A stretch of 64,000 bases of DNA from Pseudolabrys sp. (GTDB lineage: Bacteria; Pseudomonadota; Alphaproteobacteria; Rhizobiales; Xanthobacteraceae), in the NCBI GenBank assembly GCA_030655215.1, contig JAURVZ010000003.1, forward strand, positions 1 to 64,000. The letters run 5' to 3'. The notes under the pieces were generated by a model. That model saw only the letters and a program-made list of their open reading frames with translations. It searched no databases and was not told where the DNA came from. The position numbers were made by a program, and so were the translations under genes. Position 1 is the stretch's first letter; each line of letters opens with the position of its first letter. Below are positions 50,881-60,183 of the stretch, one piece after another.

Positions 50881-52809
50881 CTACGGCGCAAGATTCTTGC
50901 CGGCAGACAATTTGGCCTCGCCGGCAAACTCCGGCACCGCCTCACGCAGCACCTTATAGATGACATCGTGTTCGTTGTTGGCGAGGCCCTTTTCAAGTTC
51001 AGCCACCCAGCCGCGCAAATCAGCCAGCGACGCCTGCACGGGCCTGGCGGCAACGATGCCCGGAATGCCAATTTCAGCCATTGCCTCTTCGCGCGCGAAC
51101 AGGATCTCGTGCAGCCGCTCGCCCGGGCGAATGCCGGTAAACTCGATTTTGATATCGCGGCCCGGCTCGAGGCCGCTGAGGCGGATAATGCGCTCGGCGA
51201 GATCGACGATCTTCACCGGCTGGCCCATGTTAAGCACGTAAACCGAGACACTACCGTCATTCACGCTGTTGGCGTGCCGCGAGGCGGTGATGACCAGATC
51301 GCATGCTTCGCGAATGGTCATGAAATAGCGAACCATATCCGGATGCGTGACCGTTACCGGCCCGCCGGCTTCGATCTGCGCCTTAAACTTCGGCACCACC
51401 GAGCCGTTCGAGGCCAGCACATTGCCGAACCGCACCGAAATCAGCCGCATATCGCGTTCGCCGCCCCGGCTGGCGAAATCGGCGTCGAGCGCCTCGCAGT
51501 ACATTTCGGCCAGCCGCTTGGTGGCGCCCAGCATCGAGACCGGCTCGATCGCCTTGTCGGTCGAGATCATCACCATCGCAGAAGCACCGGCGGCAGATGC
51601 CGCATCCGCAACATTGATTGAACCGAGCACGTTAGTCTTGATGCCCTCGTCCCAATCCCGCTCCAGAATCGGAACGTGCTTGAGCGCCGCGGCGTGGAAG
51701 ACGATGTCCGGCTTAAAATCGGCAATCAGCCGCATGATGCGGGCGCGGTCGCGGATATCGGCAATGCGGCCGGTGACCTCGGCTTTGTTCGGCTCAGCGA
51801 GCAACTTCTCAACCACGGCATAAAGCGCCGGTTCTGAATTCTCGATGACGAGCAGACGTGTCGCGCCGAAGGCAACAATGCGCTCGCAGATTTCAGAACC
51901 GATCGAGCCGCCGCCGCCGGTAACAACGATTGATTTGCCGCTGACGAATTCTTCCAGCCGCTGATAGTCGATCCTGACGCTCGGCCGCAGCAGCAAGTCC
52001 TCAACCGATACCGGCGCCAGTTGCACAGCGACGCCGCCGGCTTCCAGCGATGGCATCTGACTCAGTTGCAGGCCGAGCCGCCGCGCGCGCATCAGCATCG
52101 CTTCCGGACGCGCCTCAGGCGAAAACGCCGATGGCGCCATCACCAGCCGCGTCACGCGCGTGCCGCGCGAGCCGAGATCGGCAATAACACTCTCGAGATC
52201 GTCCAGATCGCCGAGCACCGGGATCGAACGGATCGATTGGCCGCGATCGGTCGATGACGGGGAGAGAATGCCGACCGGCCAGATTTTCTTGACCGCGCCG
52301 CTTTCAATACCGCGCAGTAAAACTTCAGCATCCGCGGTACGGCCAATGATCAAGGCCGGTGTGGCATCGGCGATTTTGACCCGCTGCAATGTGCGCGCAT
52401 AATGAAAATAGCGGTAGCCAATGCGTCCGCCGCCAAGAAAGAACATCTGCAAGACCCAGTAGAGCAGGATCGTGACCTTGCCGAAGAAGAAATTGCCGTA
52501 GACGTTTGGCGACACGAGGATGTAGTCGAGCGCCAGCAGCGTAATCGCCAGCACCGATGACGCGCGAAAAATGTTGAACAGGTCGGGGACCGACGTGAAG
52601 CGCCATTTGCTCTGGTGCAGCTTGAGCACGAAATAGACAGCCGCCGCATACACAAGGAACAACGGCAAGAATTTCAGCAAGTCCGGCAGCTTCAGCGCCA
52701 GCCGATAATCGTCGAAGCGGATAACGAACGTCAGAACCGTTGCCGCCGCCGTCGCAATCACGTCGTGCAGCACGATCAGGTACTGGCGGGGCGTCATCAA
52801 ACGTCTCAT
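50881..52809 (-). CDS. Membrane nucleotide-sugar dehydratase/epimerase, FlaA1/WbpM/CapD-like
   Basis: The 642-residue protein has four membrane helices in residues 1-130, a CoA-binding-like middle domain (ALIIGRTADAEVLLRGIESG) and a C-terminal extended SDR domain (VVTGGGGSIGSEICERIVA, STDKAIEPVSMLGATKRLAE). Its relatives are UDP-GlcNAc 4,6-dehydratases. The start at MRRLMTPRQY overlaps the GT2 stop by four bases; a longer frame runs into the glycosyltransferase. Its product feeds deoxysugars into the polysaccharide. Confidence 0.92.
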   Translation of the reverse strand: MRRLMTPRQYLIVLHDVIATAAATVLTFVIRFDDYRLALKLPDLLKFLPLFLVYAAAVYFVLKLHQSKWRFTSVPDLFNIFRASSVLAITLLALDYILVSPNVYGNFFFGKVTILLYWVLQMFFLGGGRIGYRYFHYARTLQRVKIADATPALIIGRTADAEVLLRGIESGAVKKIWPVGILSPSSTDRGQSIRSIPVLGDLDDLESVIADLGSRGTRVTRLVMAPSAFSPEARPEAMLMRARRLGLQLSQMPSLEAGGVAVQLAPVSVEDLLLRPSVRIDYQRLEEFVSGKSIVVTGGGGSIGSEICERIVAFGATRLLVIENSEPALYAVVEKLLAEPNKAEVTGRIADIRDRARIMRLIADFKPDIVFHAAALKHVPILERDWDEGIKTNVLGSINVADAASAAGASAMVMISTDKAIEPVSMLGATKRLAEMYCEALDADFASRGGERDMRLISVRFGNVLASNGSVVPKFKAQIEAGGPVTVTHPDMVRYFMTIREACDLVITASRHANSVNDGSVSVYVLNMGQPVKIVDLAERIIRLSGLEPGRDIKIEFTGIRPGERLHEILFAREEAMAEIGIPGIVAARPVQASLADLRGWVAELEKGLANNEHDVIYKVLREAVPEFAGEAKLSAGKNLAP

Positions 52810-53561
52810 GTTGCGGAAGTCCAGGACGAACGCAATTTCACGCTTCTGGCCGGCAGCCGCAAAAAGGTGGTCGCGAAGGCGTAGCGATACCATCGCAGAT
52901 AGGCCGGCAGCCAGCTGATCACCTTGAACCGGCTGGCGCCCTGCGTGCGCTCGAACCATTTCGCCGGGACTTCGGCGACAGGCCAACCCAAGCGGTGGCA
53001 CTTCACCAAGAGTTCGATGCTGTAGCAGAAGCCGCTGTCGGATTCGATGGGGATGCCGTCAATGACGCGGCGCGAGAACAGCCGGAAGCCGCTGCTCGGA
53101 TCGTGCGTCGGCAAGCGTGCAACATGATAAAGCGTGAAGGCTGCGGCCCGCACCAACGTCGCCTTCAGCCAAGGGCAACCAACCATGCAGCCGCCCGGAA
53201 TGAAACGGCTGGCGCAAACAATGTCGGCGCCCTGCTCGGCTTTAGCGACCATCGTGTCGATGATCTCTCCGTTGAAATCGTCATCGGCTGGAAAAACCAT
53301 GACGAATGGCGCGGTGCTGGCGGCAAAGCCGGCCATGATCGCTCCATGCGCGCCGCGCCCGGCATTTCGAATGAATTCGATGTTGAGGCCTTCGACCTTC
53401 GCCGGATTGGCATTGATCGTTGTCAGCGTATCGTCTTCCGGCCGGTCATAACAGATGAGGATGCGCGCCGGCGTCCGCATATGCTGGCGCAGCGCGCCGA
53501 GCGTCGCCAGGATGTTGCGGCCTTCATTATAGACCGGGATGACGATATCAAGCCGTTCCAT
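52806..53561 (-). CDS. Family 2 glycosyltransferase
   Basis: The 251-residue protein has the GT-A fold motifs VIPVYNEGRNILATLGALRQ at the start, MVFPADDDFNG (the DxD-like metal site) and THDPSSGFRLFSRRVIDG. It transfers a sugar from a nucleotide donor, possibly onto a polyprenyl lipid carrier. The start at MERLDIV is two bases after the stop of the dehydrogenase gene; a frame from 53990 overlaps that gene and is rejected. Confidence 0.88.
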   Translation of the reverse strand: MERLDIVIPVYNEGRNILATLGALRQHMRTPARILICYDRPEDDTLTTINANPAKVEGLNIEFIRNAGRGAHGAIMAGFAASTAPFVMVFPADDDFNGEIIDTMVAKAEQGADIVCASRFIPGGCMVGCPWLKATLVRAAAFTLYHVARLPTHDPSSGFRLFSRRVIDGIPIESDSGFCYSIELLVKCHRLGWPVAEVPAKWFERTQGASRFKVISWLPAYLRWYRYAFATTFLRLPARSVKLRSSWTSAT

Positions 53562-53563
53562 CG

Positions 53564-54877
53564 CTAATAAACGACGTTGGCATTCTTCAGGAAGCCCCAG
53601 ATGTCGACCACCGGCTTGCCGCCGAGTTCGGCATCGCGATAGGCGGAATGCGGCGTGCACAGAATCAGCAGATCGCTGTCGGCGACGACGCGGTCGAGCG
53701 GCATCAATGTCGCATCGGTCGTGACGAAGGGATCGGTCGTCAAGACGGCGCGCGCTGTTGTCTGCAAAGTACGCTTGAGCTTGTAGCTCAGCGAGGCGCG
53801 CGTATCGTCGATCTCGGCCTTGAACGCCATGCCGAGCAAACCGACCGTCATATTGTTCAGATCGTAATTGCGCTTGAGGTCTTCGATCAGCTGCAGCGCC
53901 AGGCCTTCGTTCACCTGCATGGCGGCGTGGCCGATGTTGAACTGATTTCGCGCGAACGCAGCGAGCTGCATCGTGTCCTTGAACAGGCACGGACCGGCGG
54001 CGAAGCCCGGCCCCGGCAATGTGCGGGCGCGCGGATAGTTGTGCTTCATCGCTTTCATGATCGCGGTGTAATCGGCGCCAGCCGACTTCGCGATCATGTA
54101 GAACTGATTGGTCGCAGCGAATTCGATATAGCGATAGGCGTTGTTGAACAGCTTGGCGAGTTCGGCCTCGATCGGCGCTACGACCACGACTTCCGGCGCA
54201 ATGCGGTTGAACAAGGCGACGGCTTCTTCGACCGCTTCCGGCGACGTGCCGCTGACGATCTGCGGCATCTCAGCCAGCTCCTTGATGCCATAGCCCTGGA
54301 CGACGCGCTCCGGGCAGAAGGCGATTTTGTTCTTGCGGCCGAGGCGCTCCAGATAGGTGTGCAGCCAGTCTGTCGTCCCCGGATAAACTGTCGAGCGCAA
54401 CACGATGAGCTGATCGTCGCCGATATGCGGCAGCAGGTCGTCGATGCAGCGCTGCACCGCCGCCGTCACCGGATTGAGAAATTCATCGACCGGCGTGCCG
54501 ATGGTGACGATGACTGGACCCGAGCCGCGGATCTGCGCCGGCGACGAGGTAAAGACCAGCCGGTTATCGGCCAGCGCCTTGACCAGCAGCGGGGCGGCGC
54601 CGTGCTCGATGAACGGCAGCTTGCCGGAGCGCAGGATCGCCAAGGTGTTTTCGTTGAGGTCGTTGACGTTCACCGTCATGCCGGACTCGGCGAAGGCCAG
54701 GACCAGCGGAATACCAACATGGCCGGCACCGCCAATGACGGTGATGTCGGGCAGCGGGGTGCTGCCCTTCGCTACGGTTTCCGGGCTTTTCGCGGGCGAG
54801 TTCAAACGGCACCTATTCTCAATGACCGGCAACGATATAGCAGATGCGGCAAAGACTTGGCAGGATGGGGTTGGCAT
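53564..54877 (-). CDS. UDP-sugar 6-dehydrogenase (UDP-Glc/UDP-ManNAc dehydrogenase family)
   Basis: The protein has an N-terminal NAD domain (DITVIGGAGHVGIPLVLAFA), a middle substrate domain (FNNAYRYIEFAATNQFY) and the catalytic cysteine motif GFAAGPCLFKDTMQLA. The C-terminal domain has VGLLGMAFKAEIDDTR. It oxidises the C6 of a UDP-sugar to a uronic acid. The start is uncertain: a TTG at 54805 (MNSPAKSPETV) is an alternative that removes a leader of 24 residues. Confidence 0.88.
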   Translation of the reverse strand: MPTPSCQVFAASAISLPVIENRCRLNSPAKSPETVAKGSTPLPDITVIGGAGHVGIPLVLAFAESGMTVNVNDLNENTLAILRSGKLPFIEHGAAPLLVKALADNRLVFTSSPAQIRGSGPVIVTIGTPVDEFLNPVTAAVQRCIDDLLPHIGDDQLIVLRSTVYPGTTDWLHTYLERLGRKNKIAFCPERVVQGYGIKELAEMPQIVSGTSPEAVEEAVALFNRIAPEVVVVAPIEAELAKLFNNAYRYIEFAATNQFYMIAKSAGADYTAIMKAMKHNYPRARTLPGPGFAAGPCLFKDTMQLAAFARNQFNIGHAAMQVNEGLALQLIEDLKRNYDLNNMTVGLLGMAFKAEIDDTRASLSYKLKRTLQTTARAVLTTDPFVTTDATLMPLDRVVADSDLLILCTPHSAYRDAELGGKPVVDIWGFLKNANVVY

Positions 54878-54916
54878 AGGCCGCAGCCTGCCCCCGGCGC
54901 AACGGAATCTTTGGCC

Positions 54917-56683
54917 TTAGGCCGGTTTTTGCTGGGATTTGGGTGCCCAATCGGCGCCGGGCGCCCTTTCGAGCACAAAGGGCCCCAAGACGAGGAGGTC
55001 CATCTTCGTCCGCCGGAAGCAGTCGAGCGCCTCGCCCGGCGTGCAGACGATGGGCTCGTTCTCGTTGAAAGACGTATTCAGGAGCATCGGCACGCCGGTG
55101 ATGGCATGGAACGCCTCAATCAGCCGCCGGTAAAGCGAGCCCGGGGCGACGGTTTGGAGGCGGCCGGAACCGTCGACATGGGTAACCGCCGAAATCAGCG
55201 GCCGCTTTTCCGACCTGACTTGGAAGACGGACGACATGAACGGCACGTCGCCGTCCTGCTCGAACCAGGCCGGGACTTCCTCGCGCAGGATCGACGGCGC
55301 GAAGGGCCGGAATGACTCGCGGCGTTTGATCTTCATGTTGAGCACCGCCTTCATATCGGCGCGGCGTGGATCGCCCAGAATAGAGCGGTGACCGAGCGCG
55401 CGCGGCCCCCACTCGCAGCCGCTCTGAAACCAGCCGACGACCTGACCGTCTGCGATGCACTGTGCCGTATGGCTGCAGAGTGCATCGTCATCATTAGCCT
55501 CGGTAATGACGAAGCCTGCCTCGCTGATGTTCGCGAGCTCTTGCGCAATCTCATCGCGGCTGAAGGTGGGGCCCCAGTCAGCGCGGTCCATGGCGAATTT
55601 GCGCGCGCCACCAAGCCGATGCCAGACCGCCAGCGCCGCGCCGAGCGCGCCACCGGCATCGCCCGCCGCCGGTGGCACGTAGAAGTCGCGGAACGGCGTC
55701 ATGCGGGCGCTCTTGCCGTTGGCCACCGAGTTCATGGCGCAACCGCCGGCCAGCGCCAGTTGGGTCAGGCCGGTGTTGCGTTGAAGCGCATTGAGCAGAT
55801 TAAAAAACGCCTCTTCATACATGGCCTGCACGGAATGGGCGATATTGTGATGGCGCTCGGTGAGCGGCTCGTGCGGCTTGCGGCGCGGCCCGAGCAGCTC
55901 TTCCAGTTGCGGTGAAAATATATCATCGAAGTCCGGCGCGCCATTGCCGTCCTGCCGCGACACCGGCTCGCGGTGATGACGAAAATAAGAAAGGTCGAGA
56001 GCATATCGACCATCAGCCGCCGTGCGCACAATACGGCGCATCGCCTCCATGTGCCGCGGCGCGCCATAAGGCGCCAGCCCCATCACCTTGTACTCATCGC
56101 CGTAATGCGGAAAGCCAAGATACTGCGTCATCGCTTGATAGAAAATGCCGAGCGAATGCGGGAAATTCACCCGGCCATCCATGCGTATGTCCGCGCCGGT
56201 GCCGACGCCCCAGGCCGTGCTGGAGAAATCGCCGAAGCCATCGATCGACAGCAGCGCTGCCTCGCTGAAAGGCGAGACATGAAACGCCGATGCCAGATGC
56301 GCGAGATGATGTTCGATGTGATGCACGCGGCCGCGAAACCTCTGGCCGTGAAAGGTTTCTGCGATCAGATCGGCCAGCGAGTTGCGGGCGCGGCGGTTGC
56401 GCCAGCGGCTGAGCCACAGCCCCAAACCGGGCCGCTGTGACAGCATGAAGGCGAGCTTGCCCGGCAGGTTGGCCCAGTTGTTCTGATTGATCGCAATATG
56501 ATCGACATCGGCCAGTTGCACCCCGCCTTGCTTGAGGCACCAGGCCAAAGCCTGCGCCGGAAAGCCGCTCCAATGCTTGACGCGGCGGAAGCGCTCTTCC
56601 TCAACCGCCGCAACCAGCACGCCGTCGCGCAGCAGCACCGCCGCGGCATCGGCGTGAAAGGCGTTGAGACCGACAATGATCAT
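54917..56683 (-). CDS. Carbamoyltransferase, NodU/CmcH family
   Basis: The 588-residue protein has the N-terminal ATPase-like YrdC/Kae1 fold (IIVGLNAFHADAAAVLL, AVEEERFRRVKHWSGFP) and a C-terminal domain with GWFQSGCEWGPRALGHRSIL and IKRRESFRPFAPSIL. NodU-type enzymes transfer carbamoyl from carbamoyl-phosphate onto a hydroxyl of a sugar or antibiotic. Here a surface-glycan sugar is the expected acceptor. It ends one base before... the methyltransferase start (56684), indicating tight coupling. Confidence 0.92.
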   Translation of the reverse strand: MIIVGLNAFHADAAAVLLRDGVLVAAVEEERFRRVKHWSGFPAQALAWCLKQGGVQLADVDHIAINQNNWANLPGKLAFMLSQRPGLGLWLSRWRNRRARNSLADLIAETFHGQRFRGRVHHIEHHLAHLASAFHVSPFSEAALLSIDGFGDFSSTAWGVGTGADIRMDGRVNFPHSLGIFYQAMTQYLGFPHYGDEYKVMGLAPYGAPRHMEAMRRIVRTAADGRYALDLSYFRHHREPVSRQDGNGAPDFDDIFSPQLEELLGPRRKPHEPLTERHHNIAHSVQAMYEEAFFNLLNALQRNTGLTQLALAGGCAMNSVANGKSARMTPFRDFYVPPAAGDAGGALGAALAVWHRLGGARKFAMDRADWGPTFSRDEIAQELANISEAGFVITEANDDDALCSHTAQCIADGQVVGWFQSGCEWGPRALGHRSILGDPRRADMKAVLNMKIKRRESFRPFAPSILREEVPAWFEQDGDVPFMSSVFQVRSEKRPLISAVTHVDGSGRLQTVAPGSLYRRLIEAFHAITGVPMLLNTSFNENEPIVCTPGEALDCFRRTKMDLLVLGPFVLERAPGADWAPKSQQKPA

Positions 56684-57586
56684 CTAGCCGCGACGCCGCG
56701 CCACAAGCACAGCCTTGTTGGCGTTCAGCCTTGAACGCAGCAACGGCGTCAATAGCAGCGTCACCGGCCTGACGAGAAAAGATGGCATGCCGCGCAATTG
56801 CACCAGATAGACCCGCACATAATAGTCGATCGGCCAGGACAGTTCGTTGATGCGCGCCAGCCGCACGACGTTGAAGCCGTACCGCGCCATGAGCAAGCGC
56901 AAGGCGCGCGGCGTGAAATTCTGCAAATGATAGATCGAGGTCCGCGTCCGTTGCCAGGCGCGCCCAACGCCGCCAATCAACGGGAATTTCTGCACGGCGT
57001 GCATCAGACGATCCAGAACCGTAACCACCGGTGTATGGACATAGAGAGTGCCGCCCGGCCGCAAGACGCGCTGCACTCCTGACAAAGTGGCGGCGAGATC
57101 AGGCACATGCTCCAGCACATCCATCATGCTGACGATGTCGAACGCGCCTCCCGGCAGCGAGGCGTAATCGTCATCGCGATAGATGTTGCGCACCGATGGC
57201 GGCAGGTTCGACAATTCGCCGCCGGGAATTTCATGGATCGACAGATTGCTGAAACCGCTCCCATGCAGCGCCCGCGCGAATGCGCCGTTGCCGCCGCCGA
57301 CATCGAGCAGTGCGGCATCGCGCGGCACCAACGCCGCAATGTCGTCTGCTGCCGCGGCGAATTTCGGCGCGCTCGCCTGCGCCGTCTCGTCATAGTAGGC
57401 CGCTTCGTCGAGGGCGGCATAGGCTTCACTCAATTCGGCCGGCGCCAGCGCGTTGCCTATAAAAACACTGCCGCACGCCAGGCAGCGATAATTATCAAGC
57501 CAGCGCGTCGCGCTATGCTCATTGGCGGTACGGCAAAGATGGACATGACGATGCGAACCGCAGACGCGGCAAGGCGCGTCAGCCAC
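56684..57586 (-). CDS. SAM-dependent methyltransferase with N-terminal zinc-ribbon-like motif
   Basis: The 300-residue protein starts with two CxxC motifs (CRVCGSHRHVHLC and CLACGSVF), a zinc-ribbon-like element common in sugar C- or O-methyltransferases. It continues with a class I SAM domain (AALLDVGGGNGAFARAL, VSMMDVLEHVPDLAATLSGV). It likely methylates a nucleotide sugar or glycan. It overlaps the next glycosyltransferase gene by eight bases at its 5' end. Confidence 0.86.
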   Translation of the reverse strand: MADAPCRVCGSHRHVHLCRTANEHSATRWLDNYRCLACGSVFIGNALAPAELSEAYAALDEAAYYDETAQASAPKFAAAADDIAALVPRDAALLDVGGGNGAFARALHGSGFSNLSIHEIPGGELSNLPPSVRNIYRDDDYASLPGGAFDIVSMMDVLEHVPDLAATLSGVQRVLRPGGTLYVHTPVVTVLDRLMHAVQKFPLIGGVGRAWQRTRTSIYHLQNFTPRALRLLMARYGFNVVRLARINELSWPIDYYVRVYLVQLRGMPSFLVRPVTLLLTPLLRSRLNANKAVLVARRRG

Positions 57587-58745
57587 GCGCGACGCTCATG
57601 TAAAGCCGCTCCATCTCGGCGGCGACCTTGGACCAGCCATATTCGGCAATGGCATGACGCTGCCCGGCAATGCCCATCGCCCGCGCCAGTGCCGGATCGC
57701 GCACCAACTGCGCAATCGCGGCAGACAACGGACGCGGTTCGCCATCGGTGACGATGCCGGCCGCGGCCTTGCGTACAATCTCGGCGGCGCCGACCTCCGG
57801 CGTCGTCACCACCGGCACGCGGCGGCGCATCGCTTCCAGTACGGTGTTGCCGAAATTCTCCGACAGTGACGGCACGACGAAGACCCGCGCCGCTCGAAAC
57901 AGATACTCCTTGTCAGCGCCGCCGATCGTGCGCGGCAGTACGCGGACCCGTTCGGCAATACGCAGGTCCTGCGCCAGTGCGACAAGGCGCGGCGCCAGTC
58001 CCTCATCGTCAGTGCCGGCAATGACGAGAACACCGGTGCCATCGCGGCCGAAGGCATAGATCAGCCGATCGAGTCCCTTCTTCCAGCTTATTCGTCCGAG
58101 ATAAAGCACGACCGGGCCGCCGCTAGCAGCAGCAATGACATCCGGCGCAACCGGCAGCGCCTGCGTCCCGTCATGTGGCTCGTCGACGCCGTTTGGCACC
58201 GCAATGACCGGCGGTAATTTCCAACCAAAACGATCAAGCTCGGCCGCTTCCAGCGCCGAGGTGACATGAACGGCCGCCGCGCGCTCGACATTGCGGCGTT
58301 CGATTGCGGCGATCCACAGCGACTTCGCCACAGTGCTGCGGCGGCGGATCATGTCTTTGATCAGCATGCCACGCGGCGACAGCACATAGGGCACGCGATG
58401 CGCCCGCGCTGTCCGCGCCGCGGCCCATGTCGGCCAAAGATATGTCGTGTGCTGATGCACGACATCGAAAGTGGCCATGTCATGCCTGAGCGCCTGCGCC
58501 ATAGCCGGCGCATAAAACAGCCGCCTAAGCGCCGGCGATGCAAAGTAGCGCACCTTGACGCCATCAATCCAGACCGGCTCACTGAGCGGCACATCGCTGT
58601 CGCGCGGGCCATCGATATTGGTGGTGATGACCTCGACATCGTGGCCGCGCACGACGAGTTCGCGGCACAAACTGTGCACGGCAAAGACCGGCCCGCCATA
58701 CCGCACTGCCGGCAAATAGGCGGGCAGAACATGAAGGATTTTCAT
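57579..58745 (-). CDS. Family 4 glycosyltransferase
   Basis: The 388-residue protein has a GT-B fold: MKILHVLPAYLPAVRYGGPV at the N-terminus, VVLYLGRISWKKGLDRLIYA, and the E-x7-E-like site SLSENFGNTVLEAMRRRVPV with TPEVGAAEIV. It transfers a sugar with retention of configuration. The start at MKILHVLP removes a 38-residue leader of the longer frame that overlaps the polymerase gene. Confidence 0.9.
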   Translation of the reverse strand: MKILHVLPAYLPAVRYGGPVFAVHSLCRELVVRGHDVEVITTNIDGPRDSDVPLSEPVWIDGVKVRYFASPALRRLFYAPAMAQALRHDMATFDVVHQHTTYLWPTWAAARTARAHRVPYVLSPRGMLIKDMIRRRSTVAKSLWIAAIERRNVERAAAVHVTSALEAAELDRFGWKLPPVIAVPNGVDEPHDGTQALPVAPDVIAAASGGPVVLYLGRISWKKGLDRLIYAFGRDGTGVLVIAGTDDEGLAPRLVALAQDLRIAERVRVLPRTIGGADKEYLFRAARVFVVPSLSENFGNTVLEAMRRRVPVVTTPEVGAAEIVRKAAAGIVTDGEPRPLSAAIAQLVRDPALARAMGIAGQRHAIAEYGWSKVAAEMERLYMSVARG

Positions 58746-58755
58746 GCGCTTTCTG

Positions 58756-60183
58756 TCACTCGGCCAGTTCGATACGCTGGTAGCTCTGTCCTGAGAGCCA
58801 GAAAGCGATATGCGGATAAGCAAACCTGAGAAACAACGCGAGCACCCCGAAACCGACAAGGAGTGTACCGAGCGCCTTGTCGAAATTCGTGCCGAACTGG
58901 AAGAAGCCGAACAGAACGGTGGTCGCGAAGGACTGGCGCACGAGATAGGGCGCGTCGCGCGTCATGAAGTATCGCCCGGCCCAGCCGACGCCGCTGCCAA
59001 TGAGAAAGATCGGCACGAACATCCACCACGGGCCGAAATCGTAATGCGCCTCGGCCAGGTAACCGATACTGATGGACGTGTTGGAATCGATCCTGCGGCC
59101 GGTCATCGCCGTGGTCACAGCGGAATCGTCAAGACTGCGTTTGCCGGGAAACAAAAAGCGCGGCATCAGGACATGCTCCAACCCGCCGGCGAAGCGGCTG
59201 GGAAGATCGATCTCGTCCTGTTCCCGCTTGGCCAGATATTGGGCAAAGACCGCCGTGCAATCGATGCGGTCGACCATGCGTTGCAACGATTGCCAGTAAT
59301 CGAAATCGCTCTCGAGCAAATTGTCCGCCATCCAGGCAACGCGCTCGTCGAACGAACGGACAATGATCTGCTCGCCGCTGAAACCGCTGACCCAGCGACG
59401 ATATTCAGGCTTCACCGAGGTCCATAGAAGCGACAACACAAAAACCAGCACCGCCGAGGCGACGCCGAATGTCCACATGCGCAAGGTCGGCAGCCGTCCG
59501 GCGGCGATGAAGGCAATCAGGACAATGAAGAAGCCTTCCTTGAAGGTCCCGAAGAAGCCGGTGAGACCCGTCACCACTTCGACGGTCAGCATCATGGCGA
59601 GCCAGAGATAACCTCTGCCGGCCGCAAACACGGTGCTGGCGACCAGATAAATAAAAACATACTTCAGCAGAAACAGCGCGATCAGCGGCTGTTGCAACTG
59701 CGGAATATTCAACACGATATAGCCGATCAGTTCGGCGAAGATCAGCGTGGCGAAATAAGCAATGACGCCGGTCTGCAATGTGACAGGATGTTCGTTGATG
59801 GCGCTGTTACGGTTTTGCGCCAGCCAGTCGAGGCCCTTGCCAAAGCGCACGGCCCAGCCGAGCCCGGCCGAATAAACAACCAGCGCCAGCAAATTGTAGC
59901 CGACCGCCTCGACGCGCAATTCGCCAATGCTGGCATCCGACAACTCAATGCCGAGCAGGTCGGCGCTGAGGATGGATGCGACAACCGCGATCCAGTTGAA
60001 ACACACCGCCCAGACAAGGGCCGGATACTCGTTGCGCCGGTCAAGAACAAACATCAGCGACAACAGCAGAGCGCCGAAGCCGTAAGCCCACAACGCGCCG
60101 TTCATCGACACCGTCAGTAACAGCAGCGCAATGCAGAAAGCTGACGTTATCGTGTAAGGCGAGATGAGAATGCGCCAGTTCAT
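58756..60183 (-). CDS. Polytopic membrane protein, Wzy-like polysaccharide polymerase
   Basis: The 475-residue protein has about ten to twelve hydrophobic segments with a large periplasmic-type loop (about residues 255-380, VKPEYRRWVSGFSGEQIIVR to LEHVLMPRFLFPGKR). This topology matches O-antigen/exopolysaccharide polymerases, but sequence identity to any is not assessed. The start MNWRILISPY overlaps the next GT4 gene by four bases (ATGA). Operon position supports polymerisation. Confidence 0.76.
   Translation of the reverse strand: MNWRILISPYTITSAFCIALLLLTVSMNGALWAYGFGALLLSLMFVLDRRNEYPALVWAVCFNWIAVVASILSADLLGIELSDASIGELRVEAVGYNLLALVVYSAGLGWAVRFGKGLDWLAQNRNSAINEHPVTLQTGVIAYFATLIFAELIGYIVLNIPQLQQPLIALFLLKYVFIYLVASTVFAAGRGYLWLAMMLTVEVVTGLTGFFGTFKEGFFIVLIAFIAAGRLPTLRMWTFGVASAVLVFVLSLLWTSVKPEYRRWVSGFSGEQIIVRSFDERVAWMADNLLESDFDYWQSLQRMVDRIDCTAVFAQYLAKREQDEIDLPSRFAGGLEHVLMPRFLFPGKRSLDDSAVTTAMTGRRIDSNTSISIGYLAEAHYDFGPWWMFVPIFLIGSGVGWAGRYFMTRDAPYLVRQSFATTVLFGFFQFGTNFDKALGTLLVGFGVLALFLRFAYPHIAFWLSGQSYQRIELAE

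Noticed and set aside
53648-55315. Long plus-strand frame of 555 residues
   Set aside because: It is antisense to the nucleotide-sugar dehydrogenase and carbamoyltransferase genes, both of which carry clear motifs.
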